This document shows positions 33,309 through 43,200 of a DNA stretch of 64,000 bases, in pieces. A program made the translations under genes and the position numbers. Positions within the stretch are counted from its first letter, which is position 1. Each line of letters opens with the position of its first letter. Below the pieces are notes generated by a model. The model made no database searches. It saw only the letters and a list, made by a program, of their open reading frames with translations, and had not been told where the DNA came from. The stretch comes from Ignavibacterium sp. (GTDB taxonomy: Bacteria > Bacteroidota > Ignavibacteria > Ignavibacteriales > Ignavibacteriaceae): the NCBI GenBank assembly GCA_018335755.1, contig JAGXRK010000011.1, positions 155,885-219,884 on the forward strand. The letters are read 5' to 3'.

Positions 33309-34747
33309 ATAATTATAGTGTAACATTAACAGAAAGAATTCATAAACAACTCTGCAATCATCTTATAAGATCCGATGGACAGGAGGATCTAAGTTTTGCA
33401 ACATACATTCCAAGTAGCGGCGAAGAAAGATTCACAGGAATAATCTCTAAAATTATTTTACCTTCTAAAGATGAACGAAGTGTGCATGGAAATGCTGAGT
33501 TCTACTCTGAATATTTAATCCGTTCGACAAGAATTGCAGCGGAAAGAAAAGAAGGACTTGTTTTTCTCCACTCTCATCCATTCCCCGGATGGCAGGGAAT
33601 GAGTTACCCGGATGAAATTGCAGAAAAAAGAATATCAGCTACAGCTTTTGCTGTGACTGGACGACCTTTATTAGGTATGACATTAGGCAATGATGAATCG
33701 TGGAGTGCAAGATTCTGGTTTAAGGATGAAAAAATAAAAAGGACCTATCATAGAAAATGTTGTATATCAGTGAGAGTTATCGGGGAAAAATTAGCAGTTA
33801 CTTTTAACGATAGACTTTTAAAACCCAAAAGTGAAATCCATAACCAAATAAGAACTATTTCATCGTGGGGTCAAAAAACACAGGATGATATTTCTAGATT
33901 GAAAATTGGAATTGTCGGTTTAGGTAGCGTTGGAAGTATTGTTTCAGAAATTCTATCTCGTACAGGTGTTGCGGATTTTATCTTAATAGACTTTGATTCA
34001 GTGGAAGCGAAGAATCTGGACCGAACTCAAGGTGTATATCAATCTGACATAGGAAAAGCTAAGGTAAAAGTTATTGCAAATTCAATAAAAAGGAGTTCTC
34101 CAATAAAAAATATTTCCGTTGGACAAATTGAATACAGTGTTTGCGAAGAAGAGGGATACAGAGCTGCTCTTGATTGTGATATATTATTTAGTTGTGTTGA
34201 TAGACCTTGGGCAAGACAGGTGTTAAATTTTATTTCTTACGCACATTTAATTCCTGTTATTGATGGTGGAATTAAAGTCCGAACAAATTTCTCAAATACT
34301 AAAATACTTGGTGCAACCTGGCGTGCTCATACTGTAGGATACGAGAGAACTTGTCTTGAATGTTTAGGACAGTTTAAATCAGAACACGCAAAACTTGAAA
34401 GTGAAGGATTTTTAGATGATCCTACTTATATAAAGGGAATGACTCATAAGAATATTCTGCACAGCGGAGAAAATGTTTATGCATTCAGTGCTCATGTCGC
34501 ATCGATGGAAGTATTACAATTTTTATCCTTATTTGTTTCACCAGGAGGCGTTTCGAAGATAGGACAACAGATTTATCAAATGTCTCTTGGCATTTTAGAA
34601 AAGGATGATAGAATTTGTTATCCAAATTGTTTTTACCAGACCATTATAGGCAAAGGAGAGCATACAGGAGTTAAATTATATGGCAATCACGAAATTGCTG
34701 AAATAAAAAGAAGTGAAAGAAAAATTAGATCCAATAAAGTATCTTAA
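33305..34747 (+). CDS. JAB protease-E1 (ThiF/MoeB-like) fusion
   Basis: 480 residues, two domains. N-terminal JAB/MPN metalloprotease (about 1-160) with the JAMM motif 'HSHPFPGWQGMSYPDE' (His about 89 and 91, Ser, Asp). C-terminal E1-like adenylyltransferase (about 195-470): 'KIGIVGLGSVGSIVSEILSRTGVADFILIDFD' and 'NLDRTQGV', with 'RTCLECLGQF' (about 347-353) as a candidate zinc or thioester Cys region. The combination activates a ubiquitin-like C-terminus and also removes or processes it. With the tandem-UBL and E2-like genes this makes a complete bacterial conjugation set. It starts in an ATGA overlap. Confidence 0.87.
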   Translation: MNNYSVTLTERIHKQLCNHLIRSDGQEDLSFATYIPSSGEERFTGIISKIILPSKDERSVHGNAEFYSEYLIRSTRIAAERKEGLVFLHSHPFPGWQGMSYPDEIAEKRISATAFAVTGRPLLGMTLGNDESWSARFWFKDEKIKRTYHRKCCISVRVIGEKLAVTFNDRLLKPKSEIHNQIRTISSWGQKTQDDISRLKIGIVGLGSVGSIVSEILSRTGVADFILIDFDSVEAKNLDRTQGVYQSDIGKAKVKVIANSIKRSSPIKNISVGQIEYSVCEEEGYRAALDCDILFSCVDRPWARQVLNFISYAHLIPVIDGGIKVRTNFSNTKILGATWRAHTVGYERTCLECLGQFKSEHAKLESEGFLDDPTYIKGMTHKNILHSGENVYAFSAHVASMEVLQFLSLFVSPGGVSKIGQQIYQMSLGILEKDDRICYPNCFYQTIIGKGEHTGVKLYGNHEIAEIKRSERKIRSNKVS

Positions 34748-34758
34748 AGGATAATTAT

Positions 34759-35165
34759 ATGCCTAATGGAAATATTCATAGAACCGCTGGTGCAATATTT
34801 GGGAAATCGTATATCAGACGATTCAAAATACGCTCCAACCCAACGAGAAATATTATCTTGGGGAACTAATTTTATCACTTAGTATTGGAATGAGTACAGC
34901 AAGATTACCAGATATCCTGGAACCACCAATTCATCCAAATCATAGGGCTTTCTTTCATAGTATTGTTTTTGGTGGTATAACTGTCTATATCGGGGCTCAA
35001 GTATGGAAGGATCTTCAAATAAGAAGAATTGAAAGAATAGCTGTGGGAGGGCGGCATTGGAGTTTTAATGAGTTTGCCGATATAGCAATAATCATTGCAA
35101 GTAGTTCTGTTGTCCTTCATTTAGTTTTGGATGGATTTACGCCTAAGGGTCTAAATATTATTTAA
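34759..35165 (+). pseudogene. Frameshifted YdjM/DUF457-like membrane metal-dependent hydrolase
   Basis: Two frames together make one protein. Frame A starts at the ATG 34759 with 'MPNGNIHRTAGAIFG', the normal N-terminus of YdjM-like hydrolases, and stops at 34867-34869. Frame B, open from about 34835 and containing the ATG at 34890, continues 'YYLGELILSLSIGMSTARLPDILEPPIHPNHRAFFHS', the conserved middle of the same family, and runs to 35165. The shift of frame must lie near 34820-34845. Either a real loss of function or a sequencing/assembly error. The family's function is unclear; the name comes from a DNA-damage-induced E. coli membrane protein. Confidence 0.7.
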
Positions 35166-35198
35166 TAAATTATTTCAAACTAAATAAAAGGTGAATAA

Positions 35199-35447
35199 AT
35201 GAGCAGAAAAAATGACAGGAGTGTTTTTAAGACAAAAGATGGTGGTTGGGCTAATAAAAAGAATAATGCTGAGAAAGCATCATCAAAACATTCAACCCAG
35301 AAAGCAGCAGAAGATGCTGCAAGGCAAATGTTGAAAAATCAAGGCGGCGGAGAATTGACAACAATGGGACGTGCCGGAAAAATTAGGAGTAAAGATACTA
35401 TTGCACCTGGTAATGATCCGAATCCACCTAAAGATAAAGAACATTAA
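35199..35447 (+). CDS. DUF2188 domain protein
   Basis: 82 residues with the DUF2188 pattern: 'GGWANKKNNAEKASSKHSTQKAAEDAARQMLKNQGGGEL', then 'GRAGKIRSKDTIAPGNDPNPPKDKE'. Small, basic, cytosolic; function unknown. AAAGG is about 10 bases before the ATG. Frequently found in accessory regions. Confidence 0.85.
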   Translation: MSRKNDRSVFKTKDGGWANKKNNAEKASSKHSTQKAAEDAARQMLKNQGGGELTTMGRAGKIRSKDTIAPGNDPNPPKDKEH

Positions 35448-35481
35448 ATCTAATAATCAAAATAATAATCTTTATAATCTT

Positions 35482-36057
35482 ATGATGGAATTAGAATATC
35501 ATCTGGATAAACATTTTTCAAACATCAATTTTGCTAATAAAGCCTTTGCACTTGGTAAATATGAAAATTGCAAATTCGAGAAATGCACATTGCCAAAAGT
35601 TAAATTATCCGAATCTGTATTTATAAATTGTGAATTTATAAGTTGTGATTTTATAAGCAGCAATATTTCTGCTACTGTTTTTCGTGATGTAAAATTTAAC
35701 AATAGTAATTTAACAGGATTGCAGTTTGATAGTTGTAACCAGTTACTTTTATCATTTGAATTCACTGGATGTCAGTTAAATAGGTCATCATTCTTTGGAA
35801 TGAAACTGCCTAAAATAGAATTTGCAAAATGTGAAATGATTGAAATTGATTTTGGCAGAGCGGACCTCACTGGTTCATCGTTTAATGATTGCGATTTGAA
35901 AAACTCAATATTTGATAACTCAAATTTATCTAAATGTGATTTCCGCAAAGCTTCTAATTATATAATCGATCCGGAGAATAATAAAATTTCAAAAGCGAAA
36001 TTTTCTTTTATAGGTATACCAGGATTATTGATTAAGTATGATATAGAGATTAAATAA
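35482..36057 (+). CDS. Pentapeptide-repeat protein
   Basis: 191 residues from the ATG at 35482; the longer frame from 35371 runs through the DUF2188 gene and is unlikely. Successive five-residue units with A/C/S-x-F/L-x-x pattern ('CKFEKCTLPKVKLSESVFINCEFISCDF', 'NLTGLQFDSC', 'DLTGSSFNDCDLKNSIFDNSNLSKCDFRKA') build a right-handed quadrilateral beta-helix. Qnr/McbG-type members mimic DNA and protect gyrase; many others have no known function. No strong ribosome binding site is seen. Confidence 0.82.
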   Translation: MMELEYHLDKHFSNINFANKAFALGKYENCKFEKCTLPKVKLSESVFINCEFISCDFISSNISATVFRDVKFNNSNLTGLQFDSCNQLLLSFEFTGCQLNRSSFFGMKLPKIEFAKCEMIEIDFGRADLTGSSFNDCDLKNSIFDNSNLSKCDFRKASNYIIDPENNKISKAKFSFIGIPGLLIKYDIEIK

Positions 36058-36253
36058 ACAGATTCTTATTTCACGTTAAATTAGTCTAAAGAGAGAGCTG
36101 GAGGGGAGAATGCTTTTCAAGAAAGTAAAAGATTTTGGTATTAAGAATTGGCTGAAAATCATATTCCAGCCAACATTTTAACACAATATTGGTAAGTATA
36201 AAGTTCTTTATTGTTTGAAAAGAAGGTTCTAAGTAATTTAAGTTTGTGGAGCG

Positions 36254-36285
36254 AAAAACCTCAGAAAAAAATCTGAGGTTTTTTA
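36254..36285 (+). terminator. Rho-independent terminator
   Basis: AAAAACCTCAGA / TCTGAGGTTTTT: a perfect stem of 12 pairs with a short A-rich loop, followed by more T. It ends the accessory region and is the strongest terminator in the window; it is symmetrical enough to act on both strands. The rest of the gap 36058-36372 holds no gene. Confidence 0.9.
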
Positions 36286-36372
36286 GTTTTAAGCGAATAC
36301 CGGAGCCACCAGAAATAATTCTGTATCTTTTGGAAAACGATTCCTCCAATAAATTAACAAAGGACACAATAA

Positions 36373-37116
36373 GTGAAAAATTCAATTGAATCGCGCTCGC
36401 AAAACACAATAGCAGTTTTTATTGACTTTGAAAATATTTACTATTCTTCGCTTAATAATTATGGTGAAGAACCTGATTTAATGATTATAAGAAATTTATG
36501 TGAGAAAAAAGGAGGTATAGCATCCATACAAGCCTTTGGCGACTGGGTTCGGTTCAATGATCAGATCGGAAGTCTTCAAACCAGCGGCATTCAGCCTGTC
36601 TTTACACCATTATCGCGCTCAGAAAAGAGCAGCGCCGACACGTATATATGTGTTTACGCAATGAAGTTGTTTATGCAGAATGAAAACATAAATACATTGA
36701 TACTGGTTACAGGAGATCGTGATTTTATTCCGTTATTAAACGAACTAAGATCGCTTGGTAAAAATACTTATTTGATGGGAGTTCCAGGTTCAATAGCACG
36801 CGATCTTGTGAATGTTGCTGATGGTATTATTGAATACAAACCGGAAAAAATTAAACACCAGGAATCGAAATCATTACAAACACCGCAAAAGAAATTAAAT
36901 GAACAAATAAGGGATAGTGTAATCGCTTTACTGAAGAAAGAAAAACGTAAAGTTAATGTCGCAACTATCGGCATTATGATTAAGCGTGAAAATCCTACCT
37001 TTAATCATAAAGAATTCGGTTACGAAAAGCTTTCTCATTTTCTTGATGGATTTCCTGAAATAAAAATTGAGTATGATGAAGATAAACTGGTAGCGTATGC
37101 TAATTTAATTAAATGA
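36373..37116 (+). CDS. NYN-domain (LabA/PIN-like) RNase with C-terminal OST-HTH-like domain
   Basis: 247 residues from a GTG with AGGA upstream. NYN domain (about 10-160): 'AVFIDFENIYYSSL' (catalytic Asp18 region), 'SSADTYICVYAMKLF' and 'TLILVTGDRDFIPLLNELRSLGK' (Asp pair). These acidic residues form a metal-dependent RNase site. The C-terminal 75 residues ('DSVIALLKKEKRKVNVATIGIMIKRENPTFNHKEFGYEKLSHFLDGFPEI') match OST-HTH/LOTUS RNA-binding domains, the usual partner. Probably processes or degrades RNA; targets unknown. Confidence 0.88.
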   Translation: MKNSIESRSQNTIAVFIDFENIYYSSLNNYGEEPDLMIIRNLCEKKGGIASIQAFGDWVRFNDQIGSLQTSGIQPVFTPLSRSEKSSADTYICVYAMKLFMQNENINTLILVTGDRDFIPLLNELRSLGKNTYLMGVPGSIARDLVNVADGIIEYKPEKIKHQESKSLQTPQKKLNEQIRDSVIALLKKEKRKVNVATIGIMIKRENPTFNHKEFGYEKLSHFLDGFPEIKIEYDEDKLVAYANLIK

Positions 37117-37130
37117 TTTTTTTAGTGATA

Positions 37131-37277
37131 CTTTTCTGTGCCAATATTCTTAAAAAATATCCTGATTCAAATATTCTAATAGCGGGGCATACTGATTCTG
37201 ATGGTTCAGAACAATACAATTAATCTTTATGCGAACGAAGAGTTAAAACTGTTTCAGATTATACATTGATGCAGATA
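37131..37277 (+). pseudogene. OmpA-like domain relic
   Basis: An open frame gives 'NILKKYPDSNILIAGHTDSDGSEQYN', an in-frame TAA at 37221, and then 'SLCERRVKTVSDY'. This is the peptidoglycan-binding core of OmpA/MotB C-terminal domains ('GHTDs.G....N..LSerRA..V'). Only about 50 codons survive and no start is seen. It is clearly a decayed fragment. The remaining 37278-37485 shows no gene. Confidence 0.65.
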
Positions 37278-37485
37278 GTTAGTTCTTCAAGACTCTCAAT
37301 TCATTAAGACTACCTAAAACCTGCTTTGCATAAAACCCATCTTTTAACTTTTGAACGTGTGCCGCATTTTTTTTACTTTGCATAAGTGCTTGAAGTAATT
37401 ATTCTAATTTTGTCAACACTTCAAAAATTTATGAGCAGCATCTTCAGTAAAACTTTTCCGTCAGTATTATTTAAAAGGAATTATT

Positions 37486-39108
37486 ATGAACAATAAATAC
37501 AACTTCCGGATAATAGAATATATTCTCTCAGCACTTATTATATTACAATTGGTATCCTGTAAAACTGTTGCGCCAACCGATGAAAGAAAACCCATGAGAG
37601 AATTAAAAGCTTCATTTGATAACATTATACCTGTTCCTGTATCAATAAATCCAACTGGAAGCATATTTAGGCTCAATCCTAACTCAATAATTTATATCGA
37701 GCCAATGAACTATGAAACCAGGTTTATCGGGCAATATCTTAAGGATCAAATAAAATCTACAACCGGATATGGTATAACTTTTCTAACGGCTGAAGCTATT
37801 TCTGCAGATGAAAATATTCGTTTAATTATAGATGACCGTGATGAATTATTGGGTCAGGAGGGATATGAATTAATAATTACGGAAAACCTTTTAACTATTA
37901 AAGCAAATAAAGCTGAAGGATTATTCCGTGGAGTTCAAACAATCAGTCAGATGTTATTCCCACTAGTAAACAGCTCAGCACCATTATCAAAGGATGTACT
38001 TATACCAACTGTGGAGATAAAAGATTATCCGCGCTTTGAATGGCGAGGGGTAATGCTTGATGTTGCCCGACATTTTTTTAGTGTAAGTGATGTTAAAAAG
38101 TTAGTTGACAGAATTGTGCTATATAAGTTCAATCGTTTGCATTTACACCTAACAGATGATCAGGGATGGAGAATACAAATTAATTCCTGGCCCAATTTAA
38201 CCATTTATGGCGGCAGCACCCAGGTTGGCGGCGGGGTTGGTGGTTATTTTACTCAGGAAGATTACACAGAAATAGTTAAGTACGCTGAACAGAGATACAT
38301 AATCGTTGTTCCGGAAATTGATATGCCGGGTCATACAAATGCAGCATTAGCTTCTTATCCTGTTCTTAATTGTGATGGTATATCACCGGAGTTATACACT
38401 GGTATAAAAGTCGGCTTCAGTTCTCTGTGCATAAATAAAGATTCAACCTATATTTTTATAGATGATGTGATAAGAGAAGTTTCAGAATTAACTCCGGGTC
38501 CTTACATTCACATCGGCGGTGATGAAGCAATGGCAACAGATTCGGTTGATTATATCAATTTTATTGTGAGAGTACAGGATATTATTCAATCTTATGGAAA
38601 GCAGATGATTGGCTGGGAGGAAATAACTCAAAGCAGACTAAAGTCAAATACAATTGTGCAGCATTGGCGCAAGTCTCAATTAGCTATGAAAGGAGTACAT
38701 CAGGGATCTAAACTTATAATGTCTCCTTCTACTAAAGCTTATATGGATATGAAATATACTCCGGATACAGAACTAGGTTTGCATTGGGCAGGATATATTG
38801 AAGTCAGTGATGCATATAACTGGGATCCTGTAACTCAAATAATCGGAGTTTCAGATAAAGATATTCTTGGCGTTGAAGCTCCGCTTTGGACTGAGACTGT
38901 ACTTAACTTTTCAGATATAGAATTTATGTTATTTCCTCGTCTACCAGGCATTGCGGAGATCGGATGGTCTCAAGCTGAAGCAAGAAACTGGGAAGGATAT
39001 AAGATGCGGCTGGCAAACCACGGAGCATACTGGAAAGCAATCGGATTAAATTTTTACAGATCACCGGAAATAGATTGGGATTGGATTATTAAAATATCTT
39101 CAAAGTGA
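37486..39108 (+). CDS. GH20 beta-N-acetylhexosaminidase lipoprotein
   Basis: 540 residues. Signal peptide with lipobox (QLVSC), so an outer- or inner-membrane lipoprotein. The GH20 catalytic domain (about 170-520) shows 'RGVMLDVARHFF', 'RLHLHLTDDQGWRI', 'PEIDMPGHTNAAL' and the catalytic pair in 'HIGGDEA' (Asp346-Glu347), which uses substrate-assisted catalysis. A GH20b-like alpha/beta domain (about 50-165) precedes it. It removes terminal GlcNAc/GalNAc from chitin or glycan fragments. AAAAGGAA precedes the ATG. The gene appears to stand alone. Confidence 0.93.
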   Translation: MNNKYNFRIIEYILSALIILQLVSCKTVAPTDERKPMRELKASFDNIIPVPVSINPTGSIFRLNPNSIIYIEPMNYETRFIGQYLKDQIKSTTGYGITFLTAEAISADENIRLIIDDRDELLGQEGYELIITENLLTIKANKAEGLFRGVQTISQMLFPLVNSSAPLSKDVLIPTVEIKDYPRFEWRGVMLDVARHFFSVSDVKKLVDRIVLYKFNRLHLHLTDDQGWRIQINSWPNLTIYGGSTQVGGGVGGYFTQEDYTEIVKYAEQRYIIVVPEIDMPGHTNAALASYPVLNCDGISPELYTGIKVGFSSLCINKDSTYIFIDDVIREVSELTPGPYIHIGGDEAMATDSVDYINFIVRVQDIIQSYGKQMIGWEEITQSRLKSNTIVQHWRKSQLAMKGVHQGSKLIMSPSTKAYMDMKYTPDTELGLHWAGYIEVSDAYNWDPVTQIIGVSDKDILGVEAPLWTETVLNFSDIEFMLFPRLPGIAEIGWSQAEARNWEGYKMRLANHGAYWKAIGLNFYRSPEIDWDWIIKISSK

Positions 39109-39659
39109 AAAAGATAAAATCATTCTAAATTCTCCTGTCATTACGATTAAATATTCTGATTAGGTCCTGAAATTGATGATGAGGGTGTATTTATGCAAAC
39201 TTGTACTGTGGATTTTGTTAAAACGCATAAGACAAATTCTTTAAGAAAGTCTTTCTTTTAATAATTGGAGTTAAATATCTCCTTCAAGGAAAAGCATATT
39301 ACTACTAGCTATATCAAGAGCTTCTAATTTGTCGTTATTCAAGCTTCATTTAATGAAATCCTAAATAATCAAATTTTCCTCAAAAAATGCCGTTATTCCC
39401 GTTCCATTTTATGCACTCTAACGTTGCAATAAAACTCCTAATGATTGCAATATTTATCCTAACACCTACTCTACCCACTTTATTAAGTTTGCAACGTGAT
39501 AAACCTGATATATTATAGAAAATCGGTAATTATATCTGATTTTATCTTTATAAACAGTTTTATCTGAGGGCAGAAAATTTTGCTTAAATGCTCTTATTTA
39601 AGAGTATTCATTATGTCAACTATTTATACTAATCATTGATCTTAAACGGAGAAAATGCT
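39109..39659. other. Long intergenic region without recognisable gene
   Basis: No convincing coding frame. A 22-codon frame at 39193 lacks a ribosome binding site. A near-perfect inverted repeat, AATGCTCTTA-TT-TAAGAGTATT at 39587-39608, lies about 50 bases before the next gene and could be an operator. The region probably includes the promoter of the secreted protein/metalloprotease pair. Confidence 0.5.
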
Positions 39660-40154
39660 ATGAGCAATACTTGTCGTTTTTATATTTTTATTTTTATCCT
39701 TATCGGGATAAATATTCCTTTACTCTCACAATCAATTCATACCGGACTTAAAAGCCTTTCCGATAATGCAGAGATTATTCTTACAGGCAAGGTTACTGAT
39801 CAGAAATCCGAGTGGAATACTGACAGGAGCAGAATTTTCACGAAGGTAACCATAACTGTTGAGGAATATTTAAAAGGCTCGCAAAATCAAGGTAGTATTA
39901 CTCTCACTCATCCCGGAGGTGAAGTAGATGAGGTTGGAGAAATTTATTCGCACGTACCAAGATTTTATGATAATGAAAATGTTTTACTCTTCCTGCAAAA
40001 AAACAAAGACAATATCGGCTATAAAGTGCTGGAGGGTGAAGTCGGAAAGATAAGTTTAACTGTTGATAAAATAACAGGTGAAAAAATGACTTCAGATAAA
40101 AAATCTGTTTCGGCTTATAAAAAACAAATTAAAAGTTTTGTTGAACAACGATAG
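39660..40154 (+). CDS. Small secreted protein of unknown function
   Basis: 164 residues from the ATG at 39660, which has GGAG nine bases upstream; a TTG frame at 39636 is less likely. Signal peptide with cleavage after about residue 25 (LLSQS). The mature part is beta-rich: 'AEIILTGKVTDQKSEWN...IFTKVTITVEEYLKGS' and 'GGEVDEVGEIYSHVPRFYDNENVLLFL'. I have seen this type of domain in secreted bacterial proteins near metalloproteases but cannot name it. It lies 58 bases before the giant exported metalloprotease and is likely co-expressed. Confidence 0.65.
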   Translation: MSNTCRFYIFIFILIGINIPLLSQSIHTGLKSLSDNAEIILTGKVTDQKSEWNTDRSRIFTKVTITVEEYLKGSQNQGSITLTHPGGEVDEVGEIYSHVPRFYDNENVLLFLQKNKDNIGYKVLEGEVGKISLTVDKITGEKMTSDKKSVSAYKKQIKSFVEQR

Positions 40155-40212
40155 ATAAGTTTACAACAAATTTTTAATAAATAGATTTTTAACAAGGAAA
40201 AAGAGTTTTAAA

Positions 40213-43200
40213 ATGGAAAACCCGATTTATAATAATTTTATCAAAATATTTTTACCGATAATATTTATCACTTCAGGAATGCTATTCGGTCAGCAATCAA
40301 ACAATAATGCTTTTGTATTTAATGGTGAAACCAGTATCCTTTTTGTGGAGGATGGACAGCCGGTTAATCCAAACGCAAAACAAAATTCATTTCAATATTT
40401 CAATCAGGTTAATTCAACAAATAATACAATTACAGTTCAGGCATGGATTTATCTTTTAGGCGATAATCCGGGTGTTACAATGCCGGTTATTTACAGATCG
40501 GTTGAAGGCGGTACCACATTCTCGATGTATGTTAAAAATAACAAGGCTTATTTTTCAGTTGGTAATAGCGTTCCTGTAAGCACACAGGAATTTCCGGCAT
40601 TTTCATGGATCCATATTACCGGAATGTATGATGGTCAGAATCTTAAGATTTATTCCAGCAATACATTGATGCAAAGTATCACAACGTCACCGGGAAACCC
40701 ATACTCATCAGGGACTGGATTGTATGTCGGGAAATCTGAGGAGGGTGCATTTAAAGGATTGATCGATGAAATCAGAATATGGAAAATTGCACTGTCTGAA
40801 AATTTCATTAATGGTTCTGGCGGAAATGGTAATCCTGCAGAACCTTTCCCGTCAGTGTTAAGACCAAATCTTGCAGCACAATATTCATTTACAGAAATTA
40901 CCAACAATGAATACTTATCAGATTTATCAGATTCATTAAATCATTTAAGAGTTGAAAACATTGATCAAATAGTGCCAAGTAAAAATCTGCCATTCTTAGT
41001 GGTTAATTCAATAAGCGACTTACCGGATTTATTACCGGGCGATGGAAAAGCTGATGCTGGAAATGGAATCGTATCTTTTAGATCCGCAATTGAAGAAGCT
41101 AATGCTTTAACCGGTGAGCAGATAATCTATTTTTATATTCCTGGAGCGGGTCCGCATACTATTCAACCATTATCGTTACTACCTGCAATTACTGATGCAG
41201 TTTTTATTGATGCAGCTTCACAACGTGGCTATAATGGATCGCCTGCAATTGTATTAGATGGAACTCAAAGTTTGGAAACCGGCTTAACTTTTCTTTCAAG
41301 TGGAAATTCAGTTAAGGGAATTTCAATCAAAAATTTTACTGGCAATGGTATTTTAATGGGTGACCCTTCCTTGGCAAGTGTTCAATCTAATAACAATAAA
41401 ATTGTAAATAATAAAGTATCATATAACGGAGCAGCAGGTGTAGCAGTTAAAAATGGTATTAATAATTCAATTTTATCAAATTCAATTTATGCTAATGAGG
41501 CTATCGGAATTGATTTGTGGAGTTTTGATGGTAATGGAAATTTAGTCGCCGGCATAAACGAAAATGATCCTATCGATGCCGATGAGGGGAATAACAATTT
41601 ACAGAATTATCCTGTTCTCACAGATTTTTATTCAGGAACCACAGGAACAAGTATAGCAGGATATTTAGAAAGTGCTCCAAATAAAACATATAATTTGCAG
41701 TTTTTCTCAAACACTCCTAATCCATACCAGCTAGATCCGAGAGAAGGAGAGGTATTGCTGGGTGAGAAATCAGTTACAACTGATATAAATGGATTTGCAG
41801 AGTTTCAGGCAAACATAGTAATTAAATCAGTTAACATTGCAGATGGTCATTCCGTAAGTGCAACCGCAACAGATGAATATGGCAATACTTCAGAGTTTTC
41901 AATGTCAATCACAACCGAGTATGATGATGGAGATCATTATTTATTGAATACAACTTTGGGCGGAATACCGCTGCACTGGAAAGAAGGGAAAGCTAAATAT
42001 TCAATTGCACCATCTGTTGTTGCAAAAGGATATGATTCTGAAATACAGCAGGCATACAATACTTATAGCGCTTTAGATCAGTTAACGTTTACCAGAAGAT
42101 TCTTGCCGCCGGATTCAACAAATGAAAATTGGGCTGGTGATCCGGATGGGGTTAACAATGTTGTCTGGATGACTCCAGCTCAATGGGTTGCAACTGATAT
42201 TCCTGAAAATGTGCTTGCTGCAACAAGAGTTAGGTATAATACGCTTACCGGTGAAATGACAGATGTTGATATAGCATTTAATGAAGTTCCATATTCATTT
42301 TCTCTCAATACAACTTTCGAATGGTCCACCACAGGATTAATGGATAATAAATTTGATGTTCAGAATACTGCAGCACACGAGATCGGGCACTTTGTAGGAT
42401 TGAAAGATCTTTACAATCCCGGAGATGCAGGCTACATTTTAGGAATAGGCATGGGTGCCGGTAATGAAGAACAAACTTTGTACGGAAGAATTAATATAAA
42501 TGAGTTTAGTAAGCGATCACTTTTTGATGATGGAAATTCTCCGCGTCAGAAAGGTGATATAGCAGGTATCGAAGAAATATACAGGTATGTAAATAATTCA
42601 CTTGCAGATATTGTTTTAGTTTTTGATGGTTCTGCTAATTTCACCTCCGAAAATGTTTATAATGGTTTTATTACCTCAGTAAATGCTTCAATTGAATTAG
42701 TTACAAAATTGAGGGACGGTGATCGTATTGCAATTGTGAACTCAAATACCGTTGGATATGCACTATCAAGCTTTACTAAAGAAAGCGCTATTCAATTTTT
42801 ATCAAATATGCCGCCAGGTGGAAATGGTAATTTAGCAGAACGACTTCATCTTGCACAGACAGAATTGAGTGCAAACGGAATTCCCGAAAGAAAAAAAGAG
42901 ATAATATTATTTAGTGCCGGTGAGGAGTTTTCATCACCATCTCTTATTGATCCAAACTATTCTTTACCGTCATTTCCTGTTCATACATTAGGGTTTGAAT
43001 CCAGTTTTTCCGGGCAGGATCTGATGGGCTGGGTAGCTAATGAAACCAAGGGAGATTATTTCCAGATACCTGACGCAACAGAAATTGCTAATGTAGTAAA
43101 TGTTATTTGGTACAGATTGCTCGGTATGCAAGTAACTTATGTTTCTGATCCTTTAAGTAGTGTTGATATTGCCAATGCTTTGGTGAAAGGACTCTATTGG

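Noticed and set aside
39193..39261. 22-codon frame in the intergenic region before the secreted protein
   Set aside because: Very short, no ribosome binding site and no recognisable features.
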